64,000 bases of DNA from assembly GCA_963842725.1 (NCBI GenBank), contig CAWJHN010000004.1, positions 1,798,001 through 1,862,000 of the forward strand, given 5' to 3'. The notes under the pieces are model-generated. The model saw only the letters and a program-made list of their open reading frames with translations, was not told the DNA's origin and searched no databases. Positions 9,034 to 17,594 of this stretch are shown piece after piece. The translations under genes were made by a program, and so were the position numbers. This DNA comes from UBA10649 sp963842725 (GTDB lineage Bacteria > Actinomycetota > Actinomycetes > S36-B12). Each line of letters begins with the position of its first letter. Position 1 is the stretch's first letter.

Positions 9034-10226
9034 GCACCCCGGACCGGCGGATAGCCATCATCGGTGCCGGCGTCGGCGGTCTCAGCCTCGCCCTCGCGCT
9101 TCGAGAACGAGGCATCGACGCGGAGATCTACGAGCGGACCCAGGAACTGCGCGAGGTGGGCGCGGCCGTCTACCTGGCTGCCAACGCGTCCCGCTTCATC
9201 GAGCGGTTCGGTCTGGGGAAGGAGTTCTCCGAGGTCTCCTGGACGCCTACCGGCCTGGTCTATCGCGACGGGCGCGACGGGCGGGTGATCGGTCGTCACG
9301 ACGGTACCGAGCTCGACCACTTCGGTGCTCCCGGCTGGGGCATCCACCGGGCGGACCTGCAGCGGATCCTCTCCGAGGCAGTCGGTCTCGACCGGATCCA
9401 TCTGAGCAAGGAGCTGGCGTCGCTCGAGGACGACGGCCACGAGGTGACCGTGGGGTTCACGGACGGAACGCGGGTGCGCGCCGATCTCGTGGTCTGCGCG
9501 GACGGCGCCCGATCGGTGGCTCGAGAGCTGCTCGTCGGCCACGACGACAAGATCTACACGGGAAGAAGCGGTTTCCGCGGGCTGGTCGCGATCGAGGACC
9601 TGCCCAGCCTGCCCGATCCCGAGACGATCCAGTTCTGGATCGGCCCGGACGGCCACCTGCTGCACTACCCGATCGGCAAGGACGGCGACGTCATCAACTT
9701 CCTGCTGGTCAAGAAGATGCCCTGGGACGGTGACGACTGGACCGTCCCCGCCCTGCCGGGAGAGCACCTGCGGCACTTCGAGGGCTGGCACCCGGCGGTG
9801 ATCGAGATGATCAGCGCACCGACCTTCGATCGTCGATGGGCCCTGAACCGTCGACCACCACTGGCGCAGTGGCACTGGGGGAGGATCGTCCTGCTGGGCG
9901 ACGCCGCGCACGCCCTGGTGCCGCATCACGGGCAGGGCGCCAACATCACCGTCGAGGATGCCGTCGTCCTGGCCCGCTGCCTCGCCGAGGTCGGGTCCGG
10001 GACGGTCGAGGACGCCCTCACGTCCTACCAGAGCCAGCGACTGGAGCGGACGGCGCGCGTGCAGAAGGCGTCCTATGTCACCGCCGAGGTGCTCCACCTG
10101 CCGGACGGGCCCGAGGCCACGGAACGCAACTCACGGCTCGCGTCCACGGAGTGGATGCGCGGGCAGCTCGACTGGATCCACTCCTACGACGCCGACCCCG
10201 ACCACGGAAAGGTAGCTCTCGCATGA
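9030..10226 (+). CDS. Group A FAD-dependent aromatic monooxygenase (salicylate/3-hydroxybenzoate hydroxylase-like)
   Basis: The 398-residue protein has the three class A flavoprotein motifs: the dinucleotide-binding GAGVGG near residue 12, the DG motif in VCADGARSVAREL near 155, and the GD motif in VLLGDAAHALVPHHGQGAN near 290. Enzymes of this type use NAD(P)H and O2 for ring hydroxylation or decarboxylative hydroxylation, for example salicylate to catechol. Its start overlaps the stop of the hydrolase gene (ATGA). A second hydroxylase in one operon suggests two sequential ring hydroxylations or two entry substrates. Confidence 0.87.
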   Translation: MSTPDRRIAIIGAGVGGLSLALALRERGIDAEIYERTQELREVGAAVYLAANASRFIERFGLGKEFSEVSWTPTGLVYRDGRDGRVIGRHDGTELDHFGAPGWGIHRADLQRILSEAVGLDRIHLSKELASLEDDGHEVTVGFTDGTRVRADLVVCADGARSVARELLVGHDDKIYTGRSGFRGLVAIEDLPSLPDPETIQFWIGPDGHLLHYPIGKDGDVINFLLVKKMPWDGDDWTVPALPGEHLRHFEGWHPAVIEMISAPTFDRRWALNRRPPLAQWHWGRIVLLGDAAHALVPHHGQGANITVEDAVVLARCLAEVGSGTVEDALTSYQSQRLERTARVQKASYVTAEVLHLPDGPEATERNSRLASTEWMRGQLDWIHSYDADPDHGKVALA

Positions 10227-11083
10227 ACATCGAACAGCTCGGGTACCTGGGCTTCAACTCCACCGACCCTTCGGCCTTCTCCACCTATGCGACCGATGCG
10301 CTGGGCATGCAGTCGGTCAACCTCGACGCCGGGCGTCCGTCGTTCCGCATCGACTCGCACGAGCAGCGCGTGATCGTCGAACCGTCGGACAAGAACGGCG
10401 CCGCCTACATCGGGTGGCAGCTCGCGGACTCGACCGCGCTGCAGGCCGCGGCGGCCGAGGTGGAGGCCGCCGGCGTCACCGTCGAGCAGGCGACGAGCGA
10501 GGAGCTCGAGGTGCGCCGCGTGGCGAACATGGTCCACTTCCTGGATCCCGCAGGACACCGTGTCGAGCTGTACCACGGCGCGGGCAGGACCAACGACGCC
10601 CTGATGTCCCCCCGAGGCATCCCCGGCTTCGTGGCGGAGGACCTCGGCCTCGGACACTGCGTCCTGTCCACCCGCAACCTGCCCGAGACCCAGGCCTTCT
10701 ACGTCGACGTCCTCGGGTTCAAAGTGAGCGACTACATGATCGATGCCCCGTTCACGGCGACGTTCCTGCACTGCAACCCGCGTCACCACAGTCTTGCTCT
10801 CGCCGATGGGAACTTCTTCAACATCCCCAACGTGATGCACCACTTCATGCTCGAGATCGAGGATGAGGACGAGGTCGGGCGCCAGTGGGACCACGTCCAG
10901 AAGGAAGGTGTGCCGATCGGGATGAACATCGGCCGACACACCAACGACCACATGTTCTCGTTCTACGTCGCTTCACCGGTCGGCGTCCTCACCGAGTTCG
11001 GTGCCGGAGGCCGGCTCATCGACGACGAGACCTGGGAGGTCTGGCAGATGCCGGGTCCTGACATCTGGGGCCACGGTCACTGA
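10223..11083 (+). CDS. Type I extradiol catechol dioxygenase (BphC/HsaC-like, VOC fold)
   Basis: The 286-residue protein is a two-domain vicinal-oxygen-chelate dioxygenase. The Fe(II) ligands can be placed by pattern: His in GLGHCVL (about 145), His in NVMHHFMLE (about 206) and Glu in GVLTEFGAGG (about 258). Catalytic histidines lie in NPRHHSLAL and GRHTNDH. It would open a catechol next to its two hydroxyls. It is the last gene of the operon and overlaps the preceding gene by ATGA. No hydratase or aldolase for the lower pathway is encoded nearby. Confidence 0.92.
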   Translation: MNIEQLGYLGFNSTDPSAFSTYATDALGMQSVNLDAGRPSFRIDSHEQRVIVEPSDKNGAAYIGWQLADSTALQAAAAEVEAAGVTVEQATSEELEVRRVANMVHFLDPAGHRVELYHGAGRTNDALMSPRGIPGFVAEDLGLGHCVLSTRNLPETQAFYVDVLGFKVSDYMIDAPFTATFLHCNPRHHSLALADGNFFNIPNVMHHFMLEIEDEDEVGRQWDHVQKEGVPIGMNIGRHTNDHMFSFYVASPVGVLTEFGAGGRLIDDETWEVWQMPGPDIWGHGH

Positions 11084-11694
11084 TACCGCTCCGGGTCGGC
11101 CCTTCCGGATTGGCCCTCGAGGACGTCGAGGTAGCCGAGGCTGGCATCGAACAGTGGGTCGGCGACTCGCTCCAGAGGGGTTCTGCTCCAACGCTTTGCT
11201 TCGTAGTCAGCGGTTCTCGCGGTCAGGGCCGAGGTGCTGACCGCGAGCTCGGCGGCCATGCGCGCGCTGAACTCGTCGGGCTGAGGGGCAGGGTCGCCGA
11301 GGTCGGCGCCCTGTCCATCACGGAGCGCGTCGAGAGCGTTCTGGCGAAGGCCGTCGGACAGGTCCCAGATCAGCACCGGGCGGAGGATGCGGTGGTTCCA
11401 TACGGGGGCGTGGGCGGACCGCCACCACACGACCAACGGGTTCTTCGACACGCTGGTCGCCTGCAACCAGTGCTGTGCGCCGCGGGGTGTGCAGAACCAG
11501 GGGACCTCACTCGCGGGCAGGTCCACGACCAGTGCGACGGTCACCCAGTCCAGGTCGCGAGGCGTCTCGAGGATGTCCCCCACGGCCCACAGGCCCGTGA
11601 CGGGAAGTACCCCAATGCTCGTCTGGAGCTGTGCCATCTCACCGCACTTCTCCGCCAGCCCTCGAACATGCCCGACCGCCGTCGTCCACTTCAT
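11077..11694 (-). CDS. Conserved hypothetical protein of actinobacteria
   Basis: The 205-residue cytoplasmic protein starts MKWTTAVGHVRGLAEKCGEM. It has a tryptophan-rich middle (LWAVGDIL, WFCTPRGAQHWL, VVWWRSAHAPVWNH) and a predicted helical C-terminus. I recognise the general type as an uncharacterised actinobacterial family but know no function. It converges on the dioxygenase gene, overlapping its end by seven bases, so it is not part of that operon. Its coding character (regular amino-acid mix, ATG start) supports a real gene. Confidence 0.65.
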   Translation of the reverse strand: MKWTTAVGHVRGLAEKCGEMAQLQTSIGVLPVTGLWAVGDILETPRDLDWVTVALVVDLPASEVPWFCTPRGAQHWLQATSVSKNPLVVWWRSAHAPVWNHRILRPVLIWDLSDGLRQNALDALRDGQGADLGDPAPQPDEFSARMAAELAVSTSALTARTADYEAKRWSRTPLERVADPLFDASLGYLDVLEGQSGRADPERYQ

Positions 11695-11749
11695 GGCTGG
11701 ATCATCTCGCAGAGTGCGGCGGGGCGTCGTCGTCGCCTTCGGCTGACGG

Positions 11750-11908
11750 TCAGGTCGTGGGGCGCAAGACGAAGACGCCCCAACCCAGGTGGCGGCGGCC
11801 GCAGGCGAGGTGCCCCGCCCGCTCCTCCTCGGTGAAGGCCCGCAACCGGTTGAGGATGGTGTTGTCGCGCTCGGCGATCTCGTGACGCCTCAACTGTTCC
11901 ACAGTCAC
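11750..11908 (-). CDS. Small hypothetical protein (52 aa)
   Basis: A short frame starts with GTG at 11908. It reads TVEQLRRHEIAERDNTIL, then RAFTEEERAGHLACGRRHLG, and ends VFVLRPTT. The residue mix is protein-like (charged amphipathic helix, then Cys/His). The frame is open further upstream (…WWVNSLGSHDRWCQAAD), so it may be the 3' remnant of a longer gene cut by the CPBP gene neighbourhood. No family is recognised. Confidence 0.3.
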   Translation of the reverse strand: MTVEQLRRHEIAERDNTILNRLRAFTEEERAGHLACGRRHLGWGVFVLRPTT

Positions 11909-11961
11909 GTCGGCAGCCTGGCACCACCGGTCGTGGCTGCCCAGTGAATTGACCCACCACC

Positions 11962-12885
11962 TCAGGGGGAGGGCCGGACAGGTCGATGATCACCCTCGCT
12001 CCGGACGAGTCGGGCGGGCCGGCTGACCAGCACCAGCGCGCCGACCGTCACGGAGGTCAGAAGGGCCAGTGCGACCACCGAGGCCTCGGGCCCGAACGCT
12101 CCGCCGGTCAGCCAGGTCGGCGCTCCTGCGCGAGCGGTGCTGACGGCGATCGAGCCGCCCAGGTCGCCGCCCGAGACGGCCGCCCCGAACAGGTAGCCCT
12201 GGGTGAGGTTCCAGGCGGCGTGCACGCCGATCGGCACCCACAGCCGGCCGGTCAGGGTGTAGAGGGCGCAGAACATGACGCCCGCCATCGCGACGGTGGC
12301 CCCGGCGAGGGCGGTGGCACCCGGGTTCGCCAGGTGCAGGGCACCGAAGACCACGGCGACGACGGCGAGGGCAGGAACGGGGCCGAAGGCTCGCCAGAGC
12401 AGGCGGAACAGCAGGGCGCGCATCCACAGCTCCTCGGTCACCGCCGCCTGCAGGGCCAGGCCGATCCCGGACCAGGCCGGTGCGGACCCGACAAGGACGA
12501 CGTCATAGGCGCCGGTGGCGGCCAGGACCCCCATGAGGACCGACATCATCACCAGGCCCAGGAGCGACCCACCGATGAGCTCGAGCGGTGCCGGCCGCAG
12601 CGCCAGCTCACGCGTGCCGCGCCCCTCGCCCAGCGTCACGGCGAGGGAGTAGCAGGACAGGGCCACCACGCACGCTCCGACGAGACCGACGAGCTGCAGG
12701 GGCGCGTTGTCCGGCGGAAGGTGGTCGATGGCCCACTGCAACGGGAGGCCGAACGCGCCGGCGGTGAGGAAGAACAGCAGTACCAGCCAGGCCAGGGTCC
12801 GCAGCCGGTACCGGCGGCCGGGGTGCAGCACCCGACGGTTGCCCAGCTGCACCGGCGGCACGCCCCAGCGCGTCGGGGTGGTCAC
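11962..12885 (-). CDS. CPBP-family intramembrane metalloprotease (CAAX protease/bacteriocin-processing type)
   Basis: The 307-residue protein has about eight membrane helices and the CPBP motifs: EE followed by R in VTEELWMRALLF (about 165), FGALHLAN (about 205) and HAAWNLTQG (about 250). These supply the Glu/His residues of the glutamic or metal-dependent active site. The GTG start at 12885 overlaps the stop of the upstream membrane-protein gene (GTGA), so the longer open frame to 13161 is not used. Members process prenylated proteins or bacteriocins, or act in membrane stress; the target here is unknown. Confidence 0.82.
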   Translation of the reverse strand: MTTPTRWGVPPVQLGNRRVLHPGRRYRLRTLAWLVLLFFLTAGAFGLPLQWAIDHLPPDNAPLQLVGLVGACVVALSCYSLAVTLGEGRGTRELALRPAPLELIGGSLLGLVMMSVLMGVLAATGAYDVVLVGSAPAWSGIGLALQAAVTEELWMRALLFRLLWRAFGPVPALAVVAVVFGALHLANPGATALAGATVAMAGVMFCALYTLTGRLWVPIGVHAAWNLTQGYLFGAAVSGGDLGGSIAVSTARAGAPTWLTGGAFGPEASVVALALLTSVTVGALVLVSRPARLVRSEGDHRPVRPSP

Positions 12886-13286
12886 TGGGCGCCGGTCGGG
12901 TCGAGCCGTGCAGTCGAGCTGTTGTTGGTGGCCACGGCGACGACGCCGCTGACGTACTCGGGTGAGCTCCGGGCGATCACCGGGAGAGCGGTCATCGCAA
13001 TGACTTCGACACACAGCATCATCAGGTAGCCCAGGCTGAAGACGAGGTAGCCGACCAGCCCGAGCAGCCCCATCTGACGCACGTGGCGCAGGTACATCCC
13101 GGCCACGCCTGCCAGCGCCAGGGTTGCCATCGCCACTTTCATGCCCTGCCGGATCTTCCACTCTGTTGTGGTGACGAGGTCGAGGGTGATCTCCGGGTGC
13201 TTGACCTGGACGGCGGTGAACAGAAGCCCCGAGGCGACGGCCGCCAGGCCGGCCGCTCGGGTGAGCTTCGTGGTGGTGATCGTCAT
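12882..13286 (-). CDS. Small membrane protein, probably truncated at its C-terminus
   Basis: The 134-residue protein has four hydrophobic segments (AAGLAAVASGLLFTAV, VAMATLALAGVAGMYL, LLGLVGYLVFSLGYLMM, then CVEVIAMTALPVI) and a soluble tail PEYVSGVVAVATNNSS. Similar actinobacterial membrane proteins usually continue for two or three more helices after this tail. Here the frame ends in the overlapping GTGA start of the CPBP gene. The likely explanation is a deletion or fusion junction that removed the second half. Function unknown. Confidence 0.6.
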   Translation of the reverse strand: MTITTTKLTRAAGLAAVASGLLFTAVQVKHPEITLDLVTTTEWKIRQGMKVAMATLALAGVAGMYLRHVRQMGLLGLVGYLVFSLGYLMMLCVEVIAMTALPVIARSSPEYVSGVVAVATNNSSTARLDPTGAQ

Positions 13287-13493
13287 GACGGCCTCCGTGG
13301 CCTCGGGTCCGCGGCGGGTGATGCGGAACTGCTTCGGAACCTATGGACCCCCGGGGTGACTCGGCGTCACCCGATGATGTGACCGAGTGGGTGAGATCCC
13401 TGCGGTGGCGGCGGGCCGCCGGCTGCCGCAGCGCTCCCGGAAAGACGGCCTGGAGCAGCGTGTCCCAGGCTCCTGGTGCCCCGGTCTCCGGTC

Positions 13494-14684
13494 ATGCCGC
13501 AGGATGGCGTCGTGCACGGGTTCGTGGAGACGTTCTGGGTGGCCTTGCGGCTCGGGCTGACGAGCTTCGGGGGGCCGTCGGCGCACGTCGGCTACTTCCG
13601 GAAGGAGTACGTCGAGCGTCGTGCGCTGGCTGACGGACGACCGCTTCGCCGAGCTGGTCGCCGTCGTGCAGTTCCTGCCCGGCCCGTCCTCGTCGCAGCT
13701 CGGCGCAACGATCGGGTATGCACGGTCGAGGTGGGCGGGCGCGGCAGGGGCGTGGCTGGGTTTCACCGCCCCGTCGGCGGTTGCGATGGCCGTGTTCGCC
13801 GCCGTGGCCTCCCGGACAGATCTGGCGGGGGCGGTGTGGCTGCACGCGTTGAAGCTCGTCGCGGTGGCGATCGTCGCCGATGCCGTGCTGTCGATGGCGC
13901 GGACACTCGCCGGCACCGTCCGCACCGCTACCGTCGCGGTGACCGTCGCCGTAGTGGTCCTGTTGCTGCCCACCAGTGGTGTGATCCAGCTCGGGGCCCT
14001 GGCGGTCGCGGCGCTCGCCGGGTTGCTCATCGCCCGGGGCAGCCACGCCCCTTCCGGGCCCGCGCCAACCTTGCTGGACGTTCCACGACGGGCCGGTGCA
14101 GCGGCGTTGGCGCTCTTCGGCGTGCTGTTCGTGGCCGTGATCTCGATGCGCGGACTCCTGGACGGGCATCCGGTGCCCGCGCTGGCCGCCGGGATGTTCC
14201 GTTCTGGCGCACTGGTCTTCGGCGGCGGGCACGTCGTGTTGCCGTTGCTGCAGGCCGAGACGGTGCCGCAACTCGTCACCGCCGACGAGTTTCTCGCCGG
14301 GTACGGGCAGCGCAGGCCATGCCCGGACCCCTGTTCACCTTCGCGCCGTTCCTGGGCCAGTCGGCCGCCGGCATCCCGGGGGCGGTCGTGGCCACGCTGG
14401 CGATCTTCCTGCCGGGGATGCTGCTCACCTTCGGCGTCATGCCCTTCTGGGCGGGCCTGCGTACCCGGCCCAGCGTCCGCGCCGCCCTCGTGGGGGTCAA
14501 CGCCGCCGTCGTCGGCCTGCTCGCCGCAGCCCTTGTCGACCCGATCGGCACCGGGTCGGTCCGCACCTGGTTGGACCTTGCCTACGCAGCAACACTGTTC
14601 GCCCTGCTCCGCCTCGTCCGAGCGCGCCCCATCGTGGTCGTCGCTGCCGCGCTGGCCGCCAGCCCGCTCCTGTTGCTGGCGTGA
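13494..14684 (+). pseudogene. chrA: Chromate transporter ChrA, two compensating frameshifts as written
   Basis: The N-terminus reads FWVALRLGLTSFGGPSAHVG, a ChrA hallmark. Near 13620 the homology moves to the +1 frame (WLTDDRFAELVAVVQFLPGP…) and near 14305 it returns to the first frame (QAMPGPLFTFAPFLGQ). Both halves (SFGGP and GGGHVVLPLL; FLPGP and AMPGP) belong to the two-domain CHR family, which exports chromate. One extra and one missing base restore a full protein of about 395 residues, so these are either consensus errors or very recent lesions. ATG 13494 is the likely start; GTG 13476 and 13512 are possible. Confidence 0.8.
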
Positions 14685-14805
14685 GCGATCAGCCCCACCG
14701 CTCGATCGCCATACCTCCCAAGGCCGTGGAGGTCAATGACGATGTGGTAGCCGGCTGTACTGAAACGTCGCGCCTGGCGCCCGGCGTCATGGAATTATGT
14801 GCGTC

Positions 14806-14819
14806 ATACTATCCTGTAT
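14806..14819. promoter_or_regulatory. Short inverted repeat upstream of the second TetR gene
   Basis: ATAC-TATCCT-GTAT (14806-14819) forms 4-bp arms around a 6-bp spacer, 43 bp before the TetR start. A related element, GTATGATCGTAC (15539-15550), lies before the SDR gene. Both would suit a TetR dimer that represses itself and the oxidoreductases. The symmetry is short, so confidence is low. Confidence 0.25.
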
Positions 14820-14862
14820 CGTAGTGCATGCATCGCCCGTGCCGAGGAGCTGAGGGGGTCCG

Positions 14863-15537
14863 GTGGCGCGCTACGGCAAGGAGCACAAGCAGGCGACGAG
14901 GCAGCGAATCATCGACACGGCTGGGCGCCGCTTCAAGGCCGACGGTATCGACGGTTCCGGCGTGGCGACCCTCATGGCGGATGCGGGGCTGACCAACGGT
15001 GCGTTCTACGCCCACTTCTCGTCCAAGGAGGACCTGGTCGCCAACGTCGTCGCTGACCAGATCGGCCTTCAGGCACGCAGTATGAGTGAATTGCCGCCGG
15101 GCCGGGCGGGCCTGGAGGCGTTCCTACGCCGGTACCTGTCGCCTCAGCACCGCGACGACCCCGGCGCCGGGTGCCCGGCCGCTGCCCTGTTGGACGAGAT
15201 CGGGCGCTGCCCCGCGGAAGCCAAGGACGCCTACACCGAGGGCGCCCGGGTCATCCTGGGCGAGATCGCTCGGCGACTGTCTCCGCGGAGTCCGGAGTCT
15301 GCGCAGGGGAAGGCGCTGGCGCTCTACACGATGACTGTGGGGACGCTGCAGGCTGTCGCGCGCGCTGTCCGACCGCGAGTTTGCCGACGAGGTCCTCGAG
15401 TGCGGCCTCGAGAACGCCCTCGCGCTCCTTCGCTGAGCTGCCGTTTCGTCGCGCCACGGCCACCCTCGGGTTCGAGGGTGCCGCTCATAACGGGGCTTCT
15501 CCTCCTGGGTGGGGACTGGTGGCCTTGTGACTATTAA
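14863..15537 (+). CDS. TetR family repressor with frameshifted C-terminus
   Basis: The N-terminus (RQRIIDTAGRRFKADGIDG, then TLMADAGLTNGAFYAHFSSK) is a TetR DNA-binding domain of the group that often controls short-chain dehydrogenases. Conserved sequence stops near residue 165 (TMTVGTLQ). The next frame then continues it as RALSDREFADEVLECGLENA with a stop at 15436. As written, the protein instead carries a 55-residue arginine-rich tail to 15537. One extra G near 15355 explains this. The SDR and quinone oxidoreductase genes downstream are the likely targets. Confidence 0.75.
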   Translation: MARYGKEHKQATRQRIIDTAGRRFKADGIDGSGVATLMADAGLTNGAFYAHFSSKEDLVANVVADQIGLQARSMSELPPGRAGLEAFLRRYLSPQHRDDPGAGCPAAALLDEIGRCPAEAKDAYTEGARVILGEIARRLSPRSPESAQGKALALYTMTVGTLQAVARAVRPRVCRRGPRVRPRERPRAPSLSCRFVAPRPPSGSRVPLITGLLLLGGDWWPCDY

Positions 15538-15538
15538 A

Positions 15539-15550
15539 GTATGATCGTAC
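15539..15550. promoter_or_regulatory. Near-palindromic operator candidate before the SDR gene
   Basis: GTATGATCGTAC is symmetric except for one base pair and lies in an AT-rich stretch (TATTAAAGTATGATCGTACG), 78 bp before the SDR start. It resembles the ATAC/GTAT element upstream of the TetR gene. It is a plausible operator and promoter region for the SDR-quinone oxidoreductase pair. Confidence 0.3.
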
Positions 15551-15627
15551 GTTAATCGTTCAGACAAGGACGCGGGTAGGTCGCCGACAACGTCGCGCCG
15601 GACCGCGCACCGTTCCCGGAGAGTGAC

Positions 15628-16332
15628 ATGACCGAGCTCGCCCATCAGACCGTCCTCGTCACCGGCGCGAACCGTGGGATGGGCCGGGAGTTCGTCCGGC
15701 AGCTCCTCGACCGCGGCGTCGCCAAGGTCTACGCCGCTGCTCGTGACCCGCAGTCGGTCGTCGTCGAGGACGCTCGTGTGACCCCGGTCCGGCTGGACGT
15801 CACGGACGCCGGCTCGGTGGCGCGTGCTGCCGAGCTGGCGGTGGACGTGAGCGTCGTGGTGAACAACGCCGGGATCGCCCGCAGCGCTTCGGTCCTCGAT
15901 CCGGACACCGCCACCCTGCGCGCGGAGCTGGAAACGAACCTGTTCGGCACGCTCGCTGTGACCTCGGCGTTCGCCGACCGGCTGGTGAAACGCTCCGGCG
16001 TCCTGGTCAACCTCGCCTCGGTCGCGTCCTGGCTGCCGGTGAGTGGCACGTACGGGGTGTCGAAGGCGGCTGTGTGGAGTGCCACCGACTCCCTGCGTCT
16101 GGAGCTCGGGCCCCGGGGTGTGCAGGTGGTCGGGGTGTACGTCGGGTACGTCGACACCGACATGACTGCCGGCATCGACGCCGCGAAGTCCAGGCCCGAG
16201 GACGTGGTCCGGCAGGTTCTCGACGGCGTGGAGAAGGGCGAGGTGGAGGTGCTGGCCGACGACATCACCCGTACCGTCCGCGCCGGCCTCCACCAGCCGA
16301 TCCAGGCCCGGCTCGCCTCGTTCCTGCCGTGA
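15628..16332 (+). CDS. Short-chain dehydrogenase/reductase (SDR)
   Basis: The 234-residue protein has the classical SDR set: the TGANRGMG nucleotide-binding motif at residue 12, NNAG near 76, and the catalytic Ser in NLASVAS with YGVSK (Tyr/Lys) near 138-142. It is an NAD(P)-dependent oxidoreductase of unknown substrate. A quinone oxidoreductase gene follows within 40 bp, and the TetR gene upstream is probably its regulator. The ATG at 15628 has a GAGAG sequence nearby. Confidence 0.9.
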   Translation: MTELAHQTVLVTGANRGMGREFVRQLLDRGVAKVYAAARDPQSVVVEDARVTPVRLDVTDAGSVARAAELAVDVSVVVNNAGIARSASVLDPDTATLRAELETNLFGTLAVTSAFADRLVKRSGVLVNLASVASWLPVSGTYGVSKAAVWSATDSLRLELGPRGVQVVGVYVGYVDTDMTAGIDAAKSRPEDVVRQVLDGVEKGEVEVLADDITRTVRAGLHQPIQARLASFLP

Positions 16333-16370
16333 CAACCATGCGTGCCGCACCAACGACTGGAGAGAAAGCG

Positions 16371-17375
16371 ATGAAGGCATTCGTGGTCGAGCGCTACGGC
16401 GGCGCCGACACCGTACGCGCCGCCGACGTATCCGCCCCGCAGGTCGGCGCCCAGGACGTCCTCGTCCGGATCCACGCGGCAGGCGTCAACCCGGTCGACC
16501 TCAAGATCCGCAACGGCGACCTCAAAGCCGTCCTGCCGATGCGCGCGCCGTTCGTCCTCGGCAACGACCTTGCCGGCACCGTGGTCGCCGTCGGCGAGCG
16601 GGTCACCCGGTTCGCCGTCGGCGACGAGGTCTACGCGCACCCGGGAACGGCCCGGATGGGCACGTTCGCGGAGCTGGCCGCCGTCCACCAGGACGCCGTC
16701 GCCGCCAAGCCGTTCGGGCTCACCATGGTGCAGGCCGCGTCGGTTCCGTTGGTCGCACTGACTGCCTGGCAGGCCCTGGTGGAACGCGCCGACCTGCGGC
16801 CCGGCCAGAAGATCCTCATCCATGCGGGCGCCGGCGGCGTCGGGACCATCGCCATCCAGCTGGCGAAACACCTTGGTGCGCGCGTGGCCACGACCGCGAG
16901 CGCGACCAAGACCGACCTGGTGAAGAGCCTCGGCGCGGACGTCGTCATCGACTACCGCACCCGGGCGTTCGAGGCCGTCCTGCACGACTACGACGTCGTC
17001 CTGGACACCGTCGGTGGCGACACCCTCGACACGTCGCTGCGGGTGCTCAAGCCCGGCGGGACGGTCGTCAGCATCGCCGGGCCACCCGACCCCGCCTTCG
17101 CCCGCCAGATGGGCGCGAACCCTCTGGTCCGGCTAGCGATCACGGCCCTGAGCTTCCGGACCCGCCGGCGCGCCCGCCGACAGCACGTCACGTACTCGTA
17201 CCTGTTCGTGCAAGCCCGCGGCGACCAGCTCTCCGAGGTCACCACGCTCATCGACGCCGGGACCATTCGCCCCGTCGTGGACTCCGTCTTCGACTTCGAC
17301 CAGACCCGCGAAGCCCTCGCCCATCTCGAACAAGGACGCACCAGGGCCGGCAAGGTCGTCGTCCGCATGACCTGA
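16371..17375 (+). CDS. NADP-dependent quinone oxidoreductase-like MDR protein
   Basis: The 334-residue protein belongs to the zinc-independent medium-chain dehydrogenases. Features are an N-terminal GroES-like fold (HAAGVNPVDLKIRNG near 40, GNDLAGTVVAVGERV near 65) and a Rossmann motif HAGAGGVGTIAIQLAK near 145. The zinc-ligand cysteines of alcohol dehydrogenases are missing. Such enzymes reduce quinones or alpha,beta-unsaturated carbonyls with NADPH. The ATG at 16371 is preceded by GGAGAG. It forms a two-gene unit with the SDR and is followed at once by a strong terminator hairpin. Confidence 0.9.
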   Translation: MKAFVVERYGGADTVRAADVSAPQVGAQDVLVRIHAAGVNPVDLKIRNGDLKAVLPMRAPFVLGNDLAGTVVAVGERVTRFAVGDEVYAHPGTARMGTFAELAAVHQDAVAAKPFGLTMVQAASVPLVALTAWQALVERADLRPGQKILIHAGAGGVGTIAIQLAKHLGARVATTASATKTDLVKSLGADVVIDYRTRAFEAVLHDYDVVLDTVGGDTLDTSLRVLKPGGTVVSIAGPPDPAFARQMGANPLVRLAITALSFRTRRRARRQHVTYSYLFVQARGDQLSEVTTLIDAGTIRPVVDSVFDFDQTREALAHLEQGRTRAGKVVVRMT

Positions 17376-17377
17376 CG

Positions 17378-17410
17378 GCGCTCGCTGCCCCCGGCGGGGG
17401 CAGCGAGCGC
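17378..17410 (+). terminator. Perfect 15-bp hairpin terminator after the oxidoreductase operon
   Basis: GCGCTCGCTGCCCCC (17378-17392) and its exact reverse complement (17396-17410) enclose a 3-base loop, starting three bases after the stop codon. There is no long T-run, which is common for GC-rich actinobacterial terminators. It may work in both directions, since the next gene is convergent. Confidence 0.7.
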
Positions 17411-17594
17411 GCCCGCCCGCCGCGCTCCAAGTGGTGCCGCAGCTGTGCGCTGCGAGGTATCCCACAGGGGTATCTCGGGGAGGCGCGAGCCTTGACACGA
17501 TTTCGAACCTTGCTCGAACGACGGCCCAGCCTGACGCCGAGCGCGCGCACCGGCCAGGCGGCCCACACCAGGCCTCACGTCCGCCCACTGCCCC

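Noticed and set aside
5104..11083. A steroid (HsaA-D) degradation cluster
   Set aside because: The extradiol dioxygenase and C-C hydrolase fit, but the oxygenase is HpaB-like rather than the acyl-CoA-dehydrogenase-fold HsaA, and no steroid genes are nearby.
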